Source: Proteobacteria bacterium UBA7415 (GTDB taxonomy: Bacteria > Pseudomonadota > Gammaproteobacteria > Arenicellales > Arenicellaceae). From it: a stretch of 64,000 nt of DNA. A program made the position numbers and the translations under genes. The stretch lies in contig DKML01000015.1 of NCBI GenBank assembly GCA_002470515.1, positions 248,001-312,000 on the forward strand, given 5' to 3'. Every line of letters begins with the position of its first letter. Positions within the stretch are counted from its first letter, which is position 1. Shown in pieces: positions 48,660 to 57,870 of the stretch. Below the pieces are notes generated by a model. That model was not told where the DNA came from, made no database searches, and was given only the letters and a program-made list of their open reading frames with translations.

Positions 48660-50018
48660 ATGAGCGCCGTCGCAGAAATCAAACAACTTGTTCGACTAGC
48701 CTTGCCTGTTTCTATCGGGCAGTTGGCGCTTGTTGGTATGACGGCGACTGACGTACTCATTGCTGGTTGGGCGGGCACAGAAGAGCTTGCAGGCATGAAT
48801 CTAGGTGTAAACACCTGGAATATGATCGCCATGTTCTTTATGGGGATAGGTTTAGCAACGCAACCACTGGTGGCACGCCATTTTGGCGCAAAGAGATCAG
48901 CGCGTGTTAAGCACCAATTGCATCAAAGTATTTGGCTTTGTCTGGCTCTTGGTGTGTTGTGCAGTTTGAGTGCTTTGCTTGCCGTAGTGGGCTTAGGCTA
49001 TATACAGTTTGAGCCTGAGCTGATGAGTATCGCGCAAAGCTATTTGCTGGTAATTAGCCTCTGTGGCATACCATTTATACTGTTGCCCGCGCTGCGTGGC
49101 ACGCTAGAGGGCGTTAGCCTTACTCAGCCCGTGATGCTCGTCAATTTCGGTGCATTCCTGATCAATATCCCACTGGATTATGTGTTGGTTAACGGCCTGT
49201 ACGGTTTCCCAGAATTAGGTGGCGTTGGTTGCGCATGGGCGACGGTTGCCGTGGTTTACATGATGGTGTTTGCCAATCTGTATTTCCTCAAGAAACACCC
49301 TAAAGTTGCCGAGCAGAATCTTTTGAGCGACTTTGAGCCCATTGATAAAGCGACAGTTCTAAAAACCTTCAAGCTTGGATTTCCAATTGGCTTGTCGATC
49401 ATTATTGAGCTCAGCATGTTTGCGGGGGCAGGGATCATGATTGCCAAGTTAGGCTCAATCGAAACCGCAGCGCACGCGGTTGCCATTACCATCGCTTCCG
49501 CAAGTTTTATGTTTTATATGGGGTTAGGCCAAGGCGTGACTATTCGAGCGTCGCAAATGCTCGGAGCCGATGATCCTGACGCGGCACGCTTCTCTATAAA
49601 AGTGGGTACCATATTAAACGTATCGCTTGCTGCTTTTATCGCACTTATGTTTGTGCTTTTCGCTGAACCATTGATTCGCATGGCGAGCAGTGATGAGTCG
49701 GTGATTGAGCTAGCCATAGTACTACTTCTATTTGGCGCCGCGTTTCAGATTGCTGACTCGTTACAAGTTGCCATTATCTATGCGCTACGCGCGTATAACG
49801 ACACGGCGTCACCACCGAAGTATCAGGTGCTGTCATTTTGGGTATTTGGAGTGCCACTCGGAGTAGGGCTGGCTTTCTTCGATTGGTGGCCTGGGCTAGA
49901 AGGCGCAAAAGGAATGTGGACTGCAATGACCGCGTCCTTGTATCTAGTGTCTCTCCTGCTGTGGTACCGGCTGTGGCAAATGATATCTAACTATCAACAT
50001 GAGCCAGAAAGTACATAG
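48660..50018 (+). CDS. MATE family multidrug exporter
   Basis: 452-aa inner-membrane protein with 12 helices in two similar halves, typical of NorM-type MATE exporters. N-terminal markers are LALPVSIGQLALVGMTATDVLIAG and the first-half PLVARHFGAKR. The second half repeats this with GVTIRASQMLGADDPDAAR. It uses the Na+ or H+ gradient to export cationic drugs. Single gene with no regulator next to it. Confidence 0.9.
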   Translation: MSAVAEIKQLVRLALPVSIGQLALVGMTATDVLIAGWAGTEELAGMNLGVNTWNMIAMFFMGIGLATQPLVARHFGAKRSARVKHQLHQSIWLCLALGVLCSLSALLAVVGLGYIQFEPELMSIAQSYLLVISLCGIPFILLPALRGTLEGVSLTQPVMLVNFGAFLINIPLDYVLVNGLYGFPELGGVGCAWATVAVVYMMVFANLYFLKKHPKVAEQNLLSDFEPIDKATVLKTFKLGFPIGLSIIIELSMFAGAGIMIAKLGSIETAAHAVAITIASASFMFYMGLGQGVTIRASQMLGADDPDAARFSIKVGTILNVSLAAFIALMFVLFAEPLIRMASSDESVIELAIVLLLFGAAFQIADSLQVAIIYALRAYNDTASPPKYQVLSFWVFGVPLGVGLAFFDWWPGLEGAKGMWTAMTASLYLVSLLLWYRLWQMISNYQHEPEST

Positions 50019-50111
50019 TTAGCGGTCAAAATCACTTCGCAGTAGCGCTTTAATACGTTCCTTGAGGACGATATTCACGCAGCCCGTCTTTACCTGAGAG
50101 TCTCTCGGACA

Positions 50112-50146
50112 CAAAAAAGGAGCGGTGTTAGCCGCCCCTCTTTTGA
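50112..50146. terminator. Hairpin terminator between MATE and DUF885 genes
   Basis: GGAGCGG pairs with CCGCCCC (one mismatch) around TGTTAG, flanked by an A-run on the left and CTCTTTT on the right, so it can serve both convergent genes. Confidence 0.65.
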
Positions 50147-50189
50147 CACTTTTTTGCAACAAAGTTACAAAAGAGTGTGGCTAAAGCGT

Positions 50190-52145
50190 TTAGGCTTTAG
50201 CTTTTACTGCGGCAACCCACTCGTTGATTTTATCTTCAACATTGCTCAAAGGCAGTGGACCGTACTTTAATATTTCGTCATGGAAAGCACGGATATCAAA
50301 CGCATCGCCAAGCTCTGCTTTGGCGTTTTCACGCAATTCTAAAATCTTCAACATACCGATTTTATAAGCGGTTGCTTGCGATGGCATTACGATATGACGT
50401 TCCACCATTTTTACACCGTCAGAGACAGCGTTAGGCGTATTGTCGGTGTAGTACTTAATGCCGTCTTCACGCGTCCACTTCTTAGTGTGGATGCCGGTGT
50501 CGACTACTAAGCGGCAGGCTCTCCAGAGTTCCATCGCTAAACGACCAAAGTCTGAATAAGGGTCTGAGTACATACCGATTTCTTTTGGTAAGAATTCAGA
50601 GTACAAGCCCCAGCCTTCGATATAAGCTGTATAGCCGCCAAACTTACGGAACTTAGGAATGTCCTTAAGCTCTTGCTGAATAGCAAGCTGCATGTGGTGA
50701 CCGGGAATACCTTCGTGGTATGCCAAAGCTTCCATCTGGTACGTTGGCATGGCGCGCATGTCATACAAGTTAGCGTAGTACAAACCTGGACGAGTACCGT
50801 CTTCAGAAGGACGTTGGTAGAAGGCTTTACCGGCTGATTTTTCTCTAAACGCTTCAACAGCCTTAACATTTAGGTCCGCTTTAGGCTTAGTTAAAAACAA
50901 TTCGTCTAAACGACCTTTCATCGTATCGATAAGAGCGGTTGCTTCAGCTAGATAACGATCTTTGCCTTCTTGGTCGTTGGCAGAGTAAAACTCATCTGAG
51001 TCGCGCATGTGCTGCATAAATGCGCTTAAGTCGCTTTCAAAGCCAACAGTCTCTTTAATCTGACGCATTTCGTCATGAATACGCGCAACTTCGTCCAAAC
51101 CAATTTGATGAATTTCTTCAGCGGTTAAGTCCGTTGTTGTTGTGCGCTTAAGAGCGACATCAAAGTATTCTGCGCCGTTTTTCCATTTCCAAACGCCGTC
51201 ATCGGTAGTCGCTACCGCTTCAAGGTTGGCTAACTTCGCAATTAATGCTTCATAGGCCGGTTTAACAGAGTCATTCATGGCTGCTGTAGCGTCGGCCAAC
51301 AATTGATCATGTGTCGCTTGGTCAATTTGCGCTTCTTCGCCGTCGTCACCAGCCGCTGCTAGACCGGCTATTTTTGCTTTAAAGTCACTGAAGATTGCAC
51401 TGTCTTCGCAGTCGTCAAATGGCGCGCCAGTAATAATGTTTTGGCTGTCGCGAATAACGTGAGGAAAAACAAATTTCGGTGGAATGATACCAATGGCGGT
51501 ACGCGCATCGATATTCTTAATCAGTTGGTCAAAGTAAGGCTTTAAACCATTCAATCGAGAAACATAGGCTTGCGCATCGGAAAGCGAGTTAACTCGGTGT
51601 TGATTGATGAGCATCGACGGAACAAAAGAATGCGTTCCGAACATTTGATTTACTGGGTAGTTGTATAAGCGCCAGCGATGATCTTCGATCTGCTCTTCAA
51701 GACCTTGTTTAGCGAGTTGGAAGCTTAGTTTTGTAGGTTCGTCTAGGGCATCAAAATCGAACTCCAAAAGAGAGGCAAGTTCTTGTTTGTTGATCGCTAA
51801 TGTCTCTTCAGCGAACTCAGGACTAATGTCGTCCCATTCGCCCATGCGCTCAGAACGACCTAAGAAAGTGAGTGAACTTGGACTACGAGCAATAGAGTCT
51901 TCAAAGGTTTTCTCAAAGAAGGCATTAACTCGTTCTGATTCTGACATGGATTCGTCGGCAACCGACTCAGCAATTTCGACGTCAGTCGTTTGCGCTGTGC
52001 TATCTGTGTCTGCTGGAGGAGTGGTGTCTGAGCATGCGGCCAAGACTAGCGAAAGGCTAAGAAGAGCTGCAGTAGATACGCCAGCTCTTGAGGTTTTTTG
52101 TGGCAGTGCGCTCAAAGAACGCCACGCCGAGGTAAGGTGGTTCAT
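50190..52145 (-). CDS. DUF885 family lipoprotein (putative metallopeptidase)
   Basis: 651-aa lipoprotein. The signal peptide ends in the lipobox LAAC (near residue 38), with a Thr/Asp-rich linker after it. The DUF885 body is helical and contains YHEGIPGHHMQLAIQ near residue 480, which holds the HE..HH metal-binding pattern of this family (distant M2/M32-like peptidases). The downstream Glu is in AYIEGWGLYSE. Probably an outer-membrane-anchored periplasmic peptidase. Length is normal. The upstream 250 bp holds no gene. Confidence 0.88.
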   Translation of the reverse strand: MNHLTSAWRSLSALPQKTSRAGVSTAALLSLSLVLAACSDTTPPADTDSTAQTTDVEIAESVADESMSESERVNAFFEKTFEDSIARSPSSLTFLGRSERMGEWDDISPEFAEETLAINKQELASLLEFDFDALDEPTKLSFQLAKQGLEEQIEDHRWRLYNYPVNQMFGTHSFVPSMLINQHRVNSLSDAQAYVSRLNGLKPYFDQLIKNIDARTAIGIIPPKFVFPHVIRDSQNIITGAPFDDCEDSAIFSDFKAKIAGLAAAGDDGEEAQIDQATHDQLLADATAAMNDSVKPAYEALIAKLANLEAVATTDDGVWKWKNGAEYFDVALKRTTTTDLTAEEIHQIGLDEVARIHDEMRQIKETVGFESDLSAFMQHMRDSDEFYSANDQEGKDRYLAEATALIDTMKGRLDELFLTKPKADLNVKAVEAFREKSAGKAFYQRPSEDGTRPGLYYANLYDMRAMPTYQMEALAYHEGIPGHHMQLAIQQELKDIPKFRKFGGYTAYIEGWGLYSEFLPKEIGMYSDPYSDFGRLAMELWRACRLVVDTGIHTKKWTREDGIKYYTDNTPNAVSDGVKMVERHIVMPSQATAYKIGMLKILELRENAKAELGDAFDIRAFHDEILKYGPLPLSNVEDKINEWVAAVKAKA

Positions 52146-52393
52146 GTGATGCCTCGTTGTTATTTTAAAGGGACTCGTCGAGGCGGCTACACATGGGCGA
52201 CACTCACTTTCGACAAGGGTTACACTAGTTTAACAATTTGTGGGCAAATAAAACGTGACCTAAATTCTATGCAATGTTTCTTTTTAGGTTATTTAGTTGC
52301 GTCACGCTTGGCCAATTACCAACCAAGCATGACTTTAACTAAATGCTCGCTGAGCGAACGGCCAATCCGTAAAGAGGATTAAGACAGGCGAGC

Positions 52394-53482
52394 CTAAATC
52401 ATAGATATGATGATGCCTTCTTTTGGCGACGCTTTGCCATTCAATACGTCAGCATAAACAGAGTCTAATCCTGCCAGACCGACCACCTTATTAATCTCTA
52501 ACCACTGCTTGGACTTCGCCGATGCACTCACTACGAATTGAGTAGACTTTTCATCGAATTGACGACCGCCCCAGTCCTTTATGCGTTTTACTATGTGCCC
52601 AGGGGCGAAAAACTGTTCACTGCGTTCAGCAATAAAGTCAGGCCCCATGTTGGCATCGTCCCAATGAGTGATGCCGACGTTACTGCAAAATTTCATATTG
52701 TCGCCAAGGTGTTTGTGTAAACGCCCAAGCACTTCTCCATTGGCAGACATATCAACAATAACTGTTGGCTTTGTAGCGTCAATTGTCTCAATGTCTTTGT
52801 AGTCAACAACACTTTCGTAAAGTGAAATACTCTTTACAAAGTCGATATTACGACTCGATGTTAGACCAATAAGAGTCGGGGATTTATCATTCTCGGCGAT
52901 AGCATAAGCTGTTCCAATGCTGGTTTTACTTGAAGCACTAATAATGACGACTTGTTCCGCACCAAACCAATCTCGGTCTTGAAACATATCGTCAATACAA
53001 AAAGCCGTTAGGTATAGAGGCGATAGCAACATACGCTCATTGTCAAAACTAGGGTTGTAACCAGCTTCGTTGGTGACTCGGCGGTAAACGTTATACGCAG
53101 GCGGGAGACTTGAGCGATGATCTGTCGCGTCGATTAGGCTAGTCGCAGAGACTCTTGTCGGCTTGATCGTTAAGCTTGTTGCTGGTGGGAAGTATCCAAA
53201 AATTTTCTCGCCTATTGCTATCTCTTCAGATTTTGACTCAACTACCTCAGCAAAACCCCACACGGGGATAACACCCCATTCAGCATTATCACTGTTCTGT
53301 GGCGGGAAGAACTCCCAGTAACGAATGCGATCACCGACTACTGCGTAGGTGATGTTGTTAGCGGTAAACGAATAGTTCTGGACAGCGCAGCGCACTTCGC
53401 CGTCTTCTAATGGTTTGTCCGTATAGTCAACGATTTGAGTTTTAGAGAAGTCGCGTTTATGCGTTTGAAATTGTTGTGCCAT
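52394..53482 (-). CDS. DUF2855 family protein (MDR-like)
   Basis: 362-aa cytoplasmic protein of the DUF2855 family. Its fold resembles medium-chain alcohol dehydrogenases: an N-terminal GroES-like part (NYSFTANNITYAVVG) and a Rossmann-like part (SASSKTSIGTAYAI). No zinc ligands are obvious. It is the second gene of a two-gene operon, 40 bp after the flavin monooxygenase and under the same TetR-type operators. It may handle the product of that oxygenase. Confidence 0.82.
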   Translation of the reverse strand: MAQQFQTHKRDFSKTQIVDYTDKPLEDGEVRCAVQNYSFTANNITYAVVGDRIRYWEFFPPQNSDNAEWGVIPVWGFAEVVESKSEEIAIGEKIFGYFPPATSLTIKPTRVSATSLIDATDHRSSLPPAYNVYRRVTNEAGYNPSFDNERMLLSPLYLTAFCIDDMFQDRDWFGAEQVVIISASSKTSIGTAYAIAENDKSPTLIGLTSSRNIDFVKSISLYESVVDYKDIETIDATKPTVIVDMSANGEVLGRLHKHLGDNMKFCSNVGITHWDDANMGPDFIAERSEQFFAPGHIVKRIKDWGGRQFDEKSTQFVVSASAKSKQWLEINKVVGLAGLDSVYADVLNGKASPKEGIIISMI

Positions 53483-53522
53483 TCTTGAAGCCCTTTTTTA
53501 GTTTGTTCTTAGCGTGATTAGC

Positions 53523-54941
53523 TTATTGTACAGCTTTGCGTGTCATAACTTCGCGCATAAGCTTTGGCATATTTTCAGCAGCTGCCGGCACGGCGGCCCT
53601 TAAGCGCCCAAGTACAGCCATTTCTTCTTCCGTTGTTGATTCGTCAGGAATAGTAAGTCCGGTAAAACCGTCGAGTCGATTGCTGATTAACCATTCTCGC
53701 AACCCCGCTTCTTGTGACCACTTAAATTGATTTTGCATTTGACCTGCATTTGACAACAACCAATCAACATCGTCGTTCGGCAGAGGAACAACCGTGCATA
53801 GATCATTCTTCTTGTCTTGGTCATCGTAATTAGCTTCAACGTGCGCGATAAACGACGCACTGAAGACGGGTTGGATCGTTCTTACTGTTTGAACAGTAAT
53901 TAGCTTGCCATCAAATACCGGCTTGATGTCTTGTACTGGTACCGCACGAGCCGAACAATCAATGTAGAGTGCATCTGCTTTTGCATCAACACTGCCTTGT
54001 TCGAGCTCGATGCTGGTTGGGTTTATGTGTTTAACACGCCCAAGGCGAACAACATTGGTTACTTTTCGAAGCTCGGTAATCTCATCTTGGCTCACCGTCG
54101 CACCGTGATACATTTTTGGCCGTGTATCGGGGTAGATACGTAATAGACAGCCAGCATCTTCAAGACGATCAAACAGGTCATCCATTGAATCCGCTTGTCC
54201 TATTGCTTCGGCTTGAAGGGCTTGGGCGCCCATGGTGCTCATAAAAAACTCGCGTGCAGGTTGCGCGTTTTCACGATTCATTAACCACCCATCACGAGGC
54301 ATGATCCATTTGATTCTATCGGCAGGAATCTGATTCTCAAGCATCCACAAAACCGCGTCTATGCCTGTTTTACCGCCCCCTACCACCACATATTCGTTAC
54401 GAGGCTCTTTTAATTGCGGCAGCTCATTTAACGGAATTACATCAATACTAGGGTCATTGCTATAGCTGCGCGTATGCGTTGCCGGTACTGATGTTTTAAA
54501 GTGTGTTCCATCAACAATCTTCTTATTAACGCTCACTTGGTATTCTTGACCAGACAACATCGCCGAAAACTTACCGTCACCTGCGTATTGGCACATAGGG
54601 AAGTATTGCACTCGGCCCGATGGTAGAAAGCGGTGCTGCATTACTTGATTAAAGTAGCTCATCACTTCACCGCCTGTCGCGAGCTCCATTAGGCCCTTGT
54701 TCAGGCCAACCTCGTCTTTACGTCCACTGCTGAGCTCCGCTGAGCCAACGCCATAAAAAGCAGAAGGCTGGTGTAATGTCACAAAGGGGTATGCGTCATT
54801 CCAATGACCACCGGGCTTATGGTGGTTATCCACAATTAAAATGTTAGCGTCGGATTCGCTTAATAGTACGTCGGCAAACGCCATGCCTACTGCGCCGCAG
54901 CCGATAATAAGGTAGTCCGTTTCTAATTGAATTGTGCTCAT
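53523..54941 (-). CDS. FAD-dependent monooxygenase-like oxidoreductase
   Basis: 472-aa flavoprotein. The FAD Rossmann motif is DYLIIGCGAVGMAFADVL (near 6-24), followed by an FMO/BVMO-like GGHWNDAYPFVTLHQPS. A second dinucleotide motif VVGGGKTGIDAVLWM near residue 155 would bind NADPH. No signal peptide. ATG 54941 is used because GAGAG lies six bases upstream; TTG 54953 is an alternative. Divergent from a TetR regulator across two palindromic operators, and co-directional with DUF2855. Substrate unknown; likely an oxygenation detoxifying or using a small hydrophobic compound. Confidence 0.83.
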   Translation of the reverse strand: MSTIQLETDYLIIGCGAVGMAFADVLLSESDANILIVDNHHKPGGHWNDAYPFVTLHQPSAFYGVGSAELSSGRKDEVGLNKGLMELATGGEVMSYFNQVMQHRFLPSGRVQYFPMCQYAGDGKFSAMLSGQEYQVSVNKKIVDGTHFKTSVPATHTRSYSNDPSIDVIPLNELPQLKEPRNEYVVVGGGKTGIDAVLWMLENQIPADRIKWIMPRDGWLMNRENAQPAREFFMSTMGAQALQAEAIGQADSMDDLFDRLEDAGCLLRIYPDTRPKMYHGATVSQDEITELRKVTNVVRLGRVKHINPTSIELEQGSVDAKADALYIDCSARAVPVQDIKPVFDGKLITVQTVRTIQPVFSASFIAHVEANYDDQDKKNDLCTVVPLPNDDVDWLLSNAGQMQNQFKWSQEAGLREWLISNRLDGFTGLTIPDESTTEEEMAVLGRLRAAVPAAAENMPKLMREVMTRKAVQ

Positions 54942-55055
54942 GGTGACTCTCAATGTTTAAAAGTTGATGTGTGGTTGTCTTTGTTTGTAGCAGCTTGTGG
55001 TGGTCAGCAGCGGCAATCGAATCAAAGCCTGTCTACGGGTTTATTTATTGCTGGA

Positions 55056-55072
55056 ATATAACGGTGTTATAT
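55056..55072. promoter_or_regulatory. Predicted TetR operator, copy 1
   Basis: ATATAACGGTGTTATAT: perfect 7-bp arms around a GGT centre, in the intergenic space between the monooxygenase and the TetR gene. Confidence 0.65.
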
Positions 55073-55078
55073 ATTAGA

Positions 55079-55091
55079 ATAACGGTGTTAT
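55079..55091. promoter_or_regulatory. Predicted TetR operator, copy 2
   Basis: ATAACGGTGTTAT: the same palindrome with 5-bp arms, with its centre 21 bp (two helical turns) from copy 1. Confidence 0.6.
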
Positions 55092-55165
55092 ATTTGTCAA
55101 ATCAAATTTCGAAATTAGTTATAAAATAAATGACCGACGCTACGTAAAAGCCAAAGGTGATACAA

Positions 55166-55801
55166 ATGATCGAGCGTAATAGCAAATCAGAACTGGCCCA
55201 GAACAATATTCTAAAGGCGGCCTCAGACTTGTTTTTGAGTGGTGGTGTTAAGGCGATATCGGCTCGCGCGATTGCACAGAAAGCCGGCGTTTCAACGATG
55301 GGCATCTATAGCCACTTCAACGGTAAGCAAGGTATTTTAGATGCCCTATATATTGAAGGATTTGAATTGGTGTCGCAGGCAATGAATGTCGATGCGGGTC
55401 TAACACCGTTGGCAAGCCTGATGCAGGCCACTGACCAATACCTAAGCCTGGGCGAAAATTATGAAGCGCATTATCGTTTAATTTTCGGTGAGGCAGACAG
55501 CGGCTATGAGCCATCGGCCGAGGCCAAGGCGATTAGGCTTGAATCGTTTGGTAAGTTGGTGGCGGTTACATCAACCTTATTGCCCGCATCTGGGGCAGAG
55601 ACAGAAGGGAGCAGTGATGAACGTGGACGCCAGTTTGCGCTGGAAATATGGGCATTGCTCCACGGTTTTGTGAGCCTTAAACATCACACTCTCGGTGCAA
55701 TTTCAAACGATGATTCGCCAGCAAAGCCCTACCATTGGAATTGGAAAGACTCTGCGAGAGCCGCTATACGTCGACTCGCTGCGAGTTACCGTATCGACTA
55801 G
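55166..55801 (+). CDS. TetR family regulator
   Basis: 211-aa TetR/AcrR-type regulator. The N-terminal helix-turn-helix spans about residues 10-55: ILKAASDLFLSGGVKAISARAIAQ and AGVSTMGIYSHFNGKQGILDAL. The helical ligand domain covers the rest, with the LIFGEADSGYEP and LWALLHGFVSLKHH segments common in this group. ATG 55166 sits 6 bases after AAAGGTG, which decides it over GTG 55157. It probably represses the divergent monooxygenase/DUF2855 operon and itself through the two palindromes. Confidence 0.9.
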   Translation: MIERNSKSELAQNNILKAASDLFLSGGVKAISARAIAQKAGVSTMGIYSHFNGKQGILDALYIEGFELVSQAMNVDAGLTPLASLMQATDQYLSLGENYEAHYRLIFGEADSGYEPSAEAKAIRLESFGKLVAVTSTLLPASGAETEGSSDERGRQFALEIWALLHGFVSLKHHTLGAISNDDSPAKPYHWNWKDSARAAIRRLAASYRID

Positions 55802-55831
55802 TTATTACATCAACTGCTTGCGACTTTAAAA

Positions 55832-56812
55832 CTAGCTAACTAGCCAAATAACACCGGATATTACACCCCAGACTAGAAGCCCCAACAGGACAAACAGTGT
55901 AGTGTTTACCGTGTACTTAAGCGTCTTATAGGCGACGAGGTTTGTTTCTTTGAGATTTTTAGAACGCTCTAGAGCTGGAACCAGTCCTGCGAAAATGCGA
56001 TTAAATAGCCCACGTTTATCAGCATCAGTATTGGGTACGATAAATGCCTTCATTAGAATTTTGTAAGGCCAATTCAGAATACTGCCCAACCATGACATTG
56101 GACGCTCTATGTCGCACATCAAGATTAAACGCGGCTTGTGCGCATCATTATGCGCAAAATGTAGGAACGTTACGTCAAATAATAATGGCTCGCCGTCGCG
56201 CCATGAATAAGGCGTGTCGTCTATGCTGATGTAGCATTTGTCATCGTTAGGGGTATCTAGACCAAGGTGGTACCGCAGGCTGCACGCTACCGGATCTAAA
56301 TGACGCGTGAGTTGACCACCTGGGGGTAACACCGAAAACATAGCGCCGTTGACTGAAGGGATTTTGCTTAACAATTCGATTGTTTTTGGGCAAGTGCTTT
56401 TAGCTGATTCGTGAGTGTAGCCGTACCAGTTAAGGTAAAACTTGGTCCACCCATACTTATAAAAGGTACGAAATCCTACGTCATAATAAGAGGCCGACTT
56501 AGGATCGCCAATCGAATCAAAGCCACCTTCGGCCATTAACTCTAATGCTTCCTCACGAATCATTTCCCAGTTGTCTTGAAGTTCCTGTAGCTCAGGAAAC
56601 TCGGTCATATCCATGATCGCAGGCTTCGCCTTAGATTTGGTAAAGAGATATAACAGGCAATTGAAGGGAGTGAATATTGGCCAACCCTTGCGTAAATATT
56701 CTCCAAAGCTGGCATAACGGGCCTGACCTCGGTAGGCATAGACATAAGTCAGAGAGGCCACGCAGAAGATCGCGATGAAAAGCATGATGAGAGAAGTCAT
56801 TTTATTCGACAA
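55832..56812 (-). CDS. lpxO: LpxO-like aspartyl/asparaginyl beta-hydroxylase-family dioxygenase
   Basis: 326-aa protein with membrane segments at both ends (LIMLFIAIFCVASLTYVYAY and LFVLLGLLVWGVISGVIWLV). Between them lies a Fe(II)/2OG dioxygenase domain: iron ligands in RHLDPVACSLRYHLGL (His, Asp) and HFAHNDAHKPRLIL (His; Arg for 2OG). The blocks EFPELQELQDNWEMIREEA, IPSVNGAMFSVLPPG and YSWRDGEPLLFD are typical of LpxO, which 2-hydroxylates a secondary fatty acid of lipid A. TTG 56812 and ATG 56800 are both possible starts. Confidence 0.85.
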   Translation of the reverse strand: MSNKMTSLIMLFIAIFCVASLTYVYAYRGQARYASFGEYLRKGWPIFTPFNCLLYLFTKSKAKPAIMDMTEFPELQELQDNWEMIREEALELMAEGGFDSIGDPKSASYYDVGFRTFYKYGWTKFYLNWYGYTHESAKSTCPKTIELLSKIPSVNGAMFSVLPPGGQLTRHLDPVACSLRYHLGLDTPNDDKCYISIDDTPYSWRDGEPLLFDVTFLHFAHNDAHKPRLILMCDIERPMSWLGSILNWPYKILMKAFIVPNTDADKRGLFNRIFAGLVPALERSKNLKETNLVAYKTLKYTVNTTLFVLLGLLVWGVISGVIWLVS

Positions 56813-56931
56813 GTAGGCTGTGCATTTGACGCGAAATATAGCTTAAACTGGTCCAGTTCCGAAGTAATTGACGGCTAAAACTGTCAGATTCTTATTGATC
56901 ACCTTTTTATCAACACATTTTGAGACTTATT

Positions 56932-57588
56932 ATGTCGCAGAAAAAATTGAATTTTTCCGAGTTAGACAGCACTCAGATGTTGCAAAACTCTAGCGCGTTT
57001 TACCATCACATGAAGACGCGTCGAACTGTGCGCAATTTTTCAGATCGCGCTGTAGACCCAAAAATCTTGCGTAATGCTATTCGTACAGCAGGTACCGCAC
57101 CGAGTGGCGCTAATAAGCAGCCCTGGCATTTCGTTTTGATATCCGATCAAAAGGTAAAGCATGAAATACGCGTAGCGGCAGAGAAAGAAGAACATGAGTT
57201 TTATACAAGCCGCGCGCCGAAGGCATGGCTTGATGATCTAGAGGTTTTTGACACGGATCAGCACAAACCTTTTCTGGAAACAGCCCCGCATTTAGTCGCT
57301 ATATTTCTTGAGCGTAATACAGTTGATGCTGAGGGAATCAAGCACAAAAACTACTACATGCCCGAGTCCGTGGGTATTGCGACTGGGTTCTTGTTGGCCG
57401 CGTTGCATAACGCAGGTTTAGTGACGCTTACGCATACTCCGAGCCCAATGAAATTTTTGAATCAAATATTAGAAAGGCCAACTAACGAAAAGCCTTACAT
57501 GCTGATCGTTGTTGGTTATCCAGCTGATGGGGCAACGGTACCGGATATTAGCCGTAAAGAGTACGACGAGATAGCAACTGAATTCTAG
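56932..57588 (+). CDS. Nitroreductase-family flavoprotein, iodotyrosine-deiodinase-like
   Basis: 218-aa FMN enzyme from ATG 56932. The FMN-binding RRTVRNFSDRAV and TAPSGANKQPWHFV are at the N-terminus. The C-terminal half (PESVGIATGFLLAALHNAGLVTLTHTPSP, RPTNEKPYMLIVVGYPADGATVPD) closely follows iodotyrosine deiodinases, including the RP-x-NEK and VGYP-x-x-x-ATVPD signatures. The lid segment (residues ~85-100, FYTSRAPKAWLDDLE) has a Glu/Tyr/Lys-like arrangement. A reductive dehalogenase or nitroreductase acting on halogenated phenols is likely. Confidence 0.85.
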   Translation: MSQKKLNFSELDSTQMLQNSSAFYHHMKTRRTVRNFSDRAVDPKILRNAIRTAGTAPSGANKQPWHFVLISDQKVKHEIRVAAEKEEHEFYTSRAPKAWLDDLEVFDTDQHKPFLETAPHLVAIFLERNTVDAEGIKHKNYYMPESVGIATGFLLAALHNAGLVTLTHTPSPMKFLNQILERPTNEKPYMLIVVGYPADGATVPDISRKEYDEIATEF

Positions 57589-57756
57589 AGGTTGTTGTCT
57601 ACGGTCTATTTTTTATTAAGGCCAGTGTTAGTACTAAAGTGTAATTGAAGCTTAGGTGCCAACCCTCTACATTACTCCTAAGCGCACAAGAGCTTTGAAG
57701 AGATAGCAAGGACGTTGTTGTCTTTATTGTTCAAAGCGTGGTTTTGTGAACACTGC

Positions 57757-57774
57757 AGCGCCAAGGATGGCGCT
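57757..57774 (+). promoter_or_regulatory. CsrA/RsmA-type hairpin, module 1
   Basis: AGCGCC pairs perfectly with GGCGCT around the hexaloop AAGGAT. A second short hairpin, CTA-AAGGAT-TAG, follows at 57785-57796. Confidence 0.5.
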
Positions 57775-57852
57775 AAGCAAAGGACTAAAGGATTAGACCT
57801 TAAAGTGTTATGGGTTAGGCAGCAAGGGCTTAAACAAAGCTAGGTCGGGGAG

Positions 57853-57870
57853 AGCGCCAAGGATGGTGTT
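57853..57870 (+). promoter_or_regulatory. CsrA/RsmA-type hairpin, module 2
   Basis: AGCGCC pairs with GGTGTT as RNA (two G-U pairs) around AAGGAT, so pairing survives two C-to-T changes relative to module 1. GTTA-AAGGAT-TAAC follows at 57886-57899. Confidence 0.5.

Noticed and set aside
52146..52393. Gene in the 248-bp gap upstream of the DUF885 lipoprotein.
   Set aside because: The 94-aa frame there overlaps the DUF885 start and has no family features; the gap is probably promoter only.
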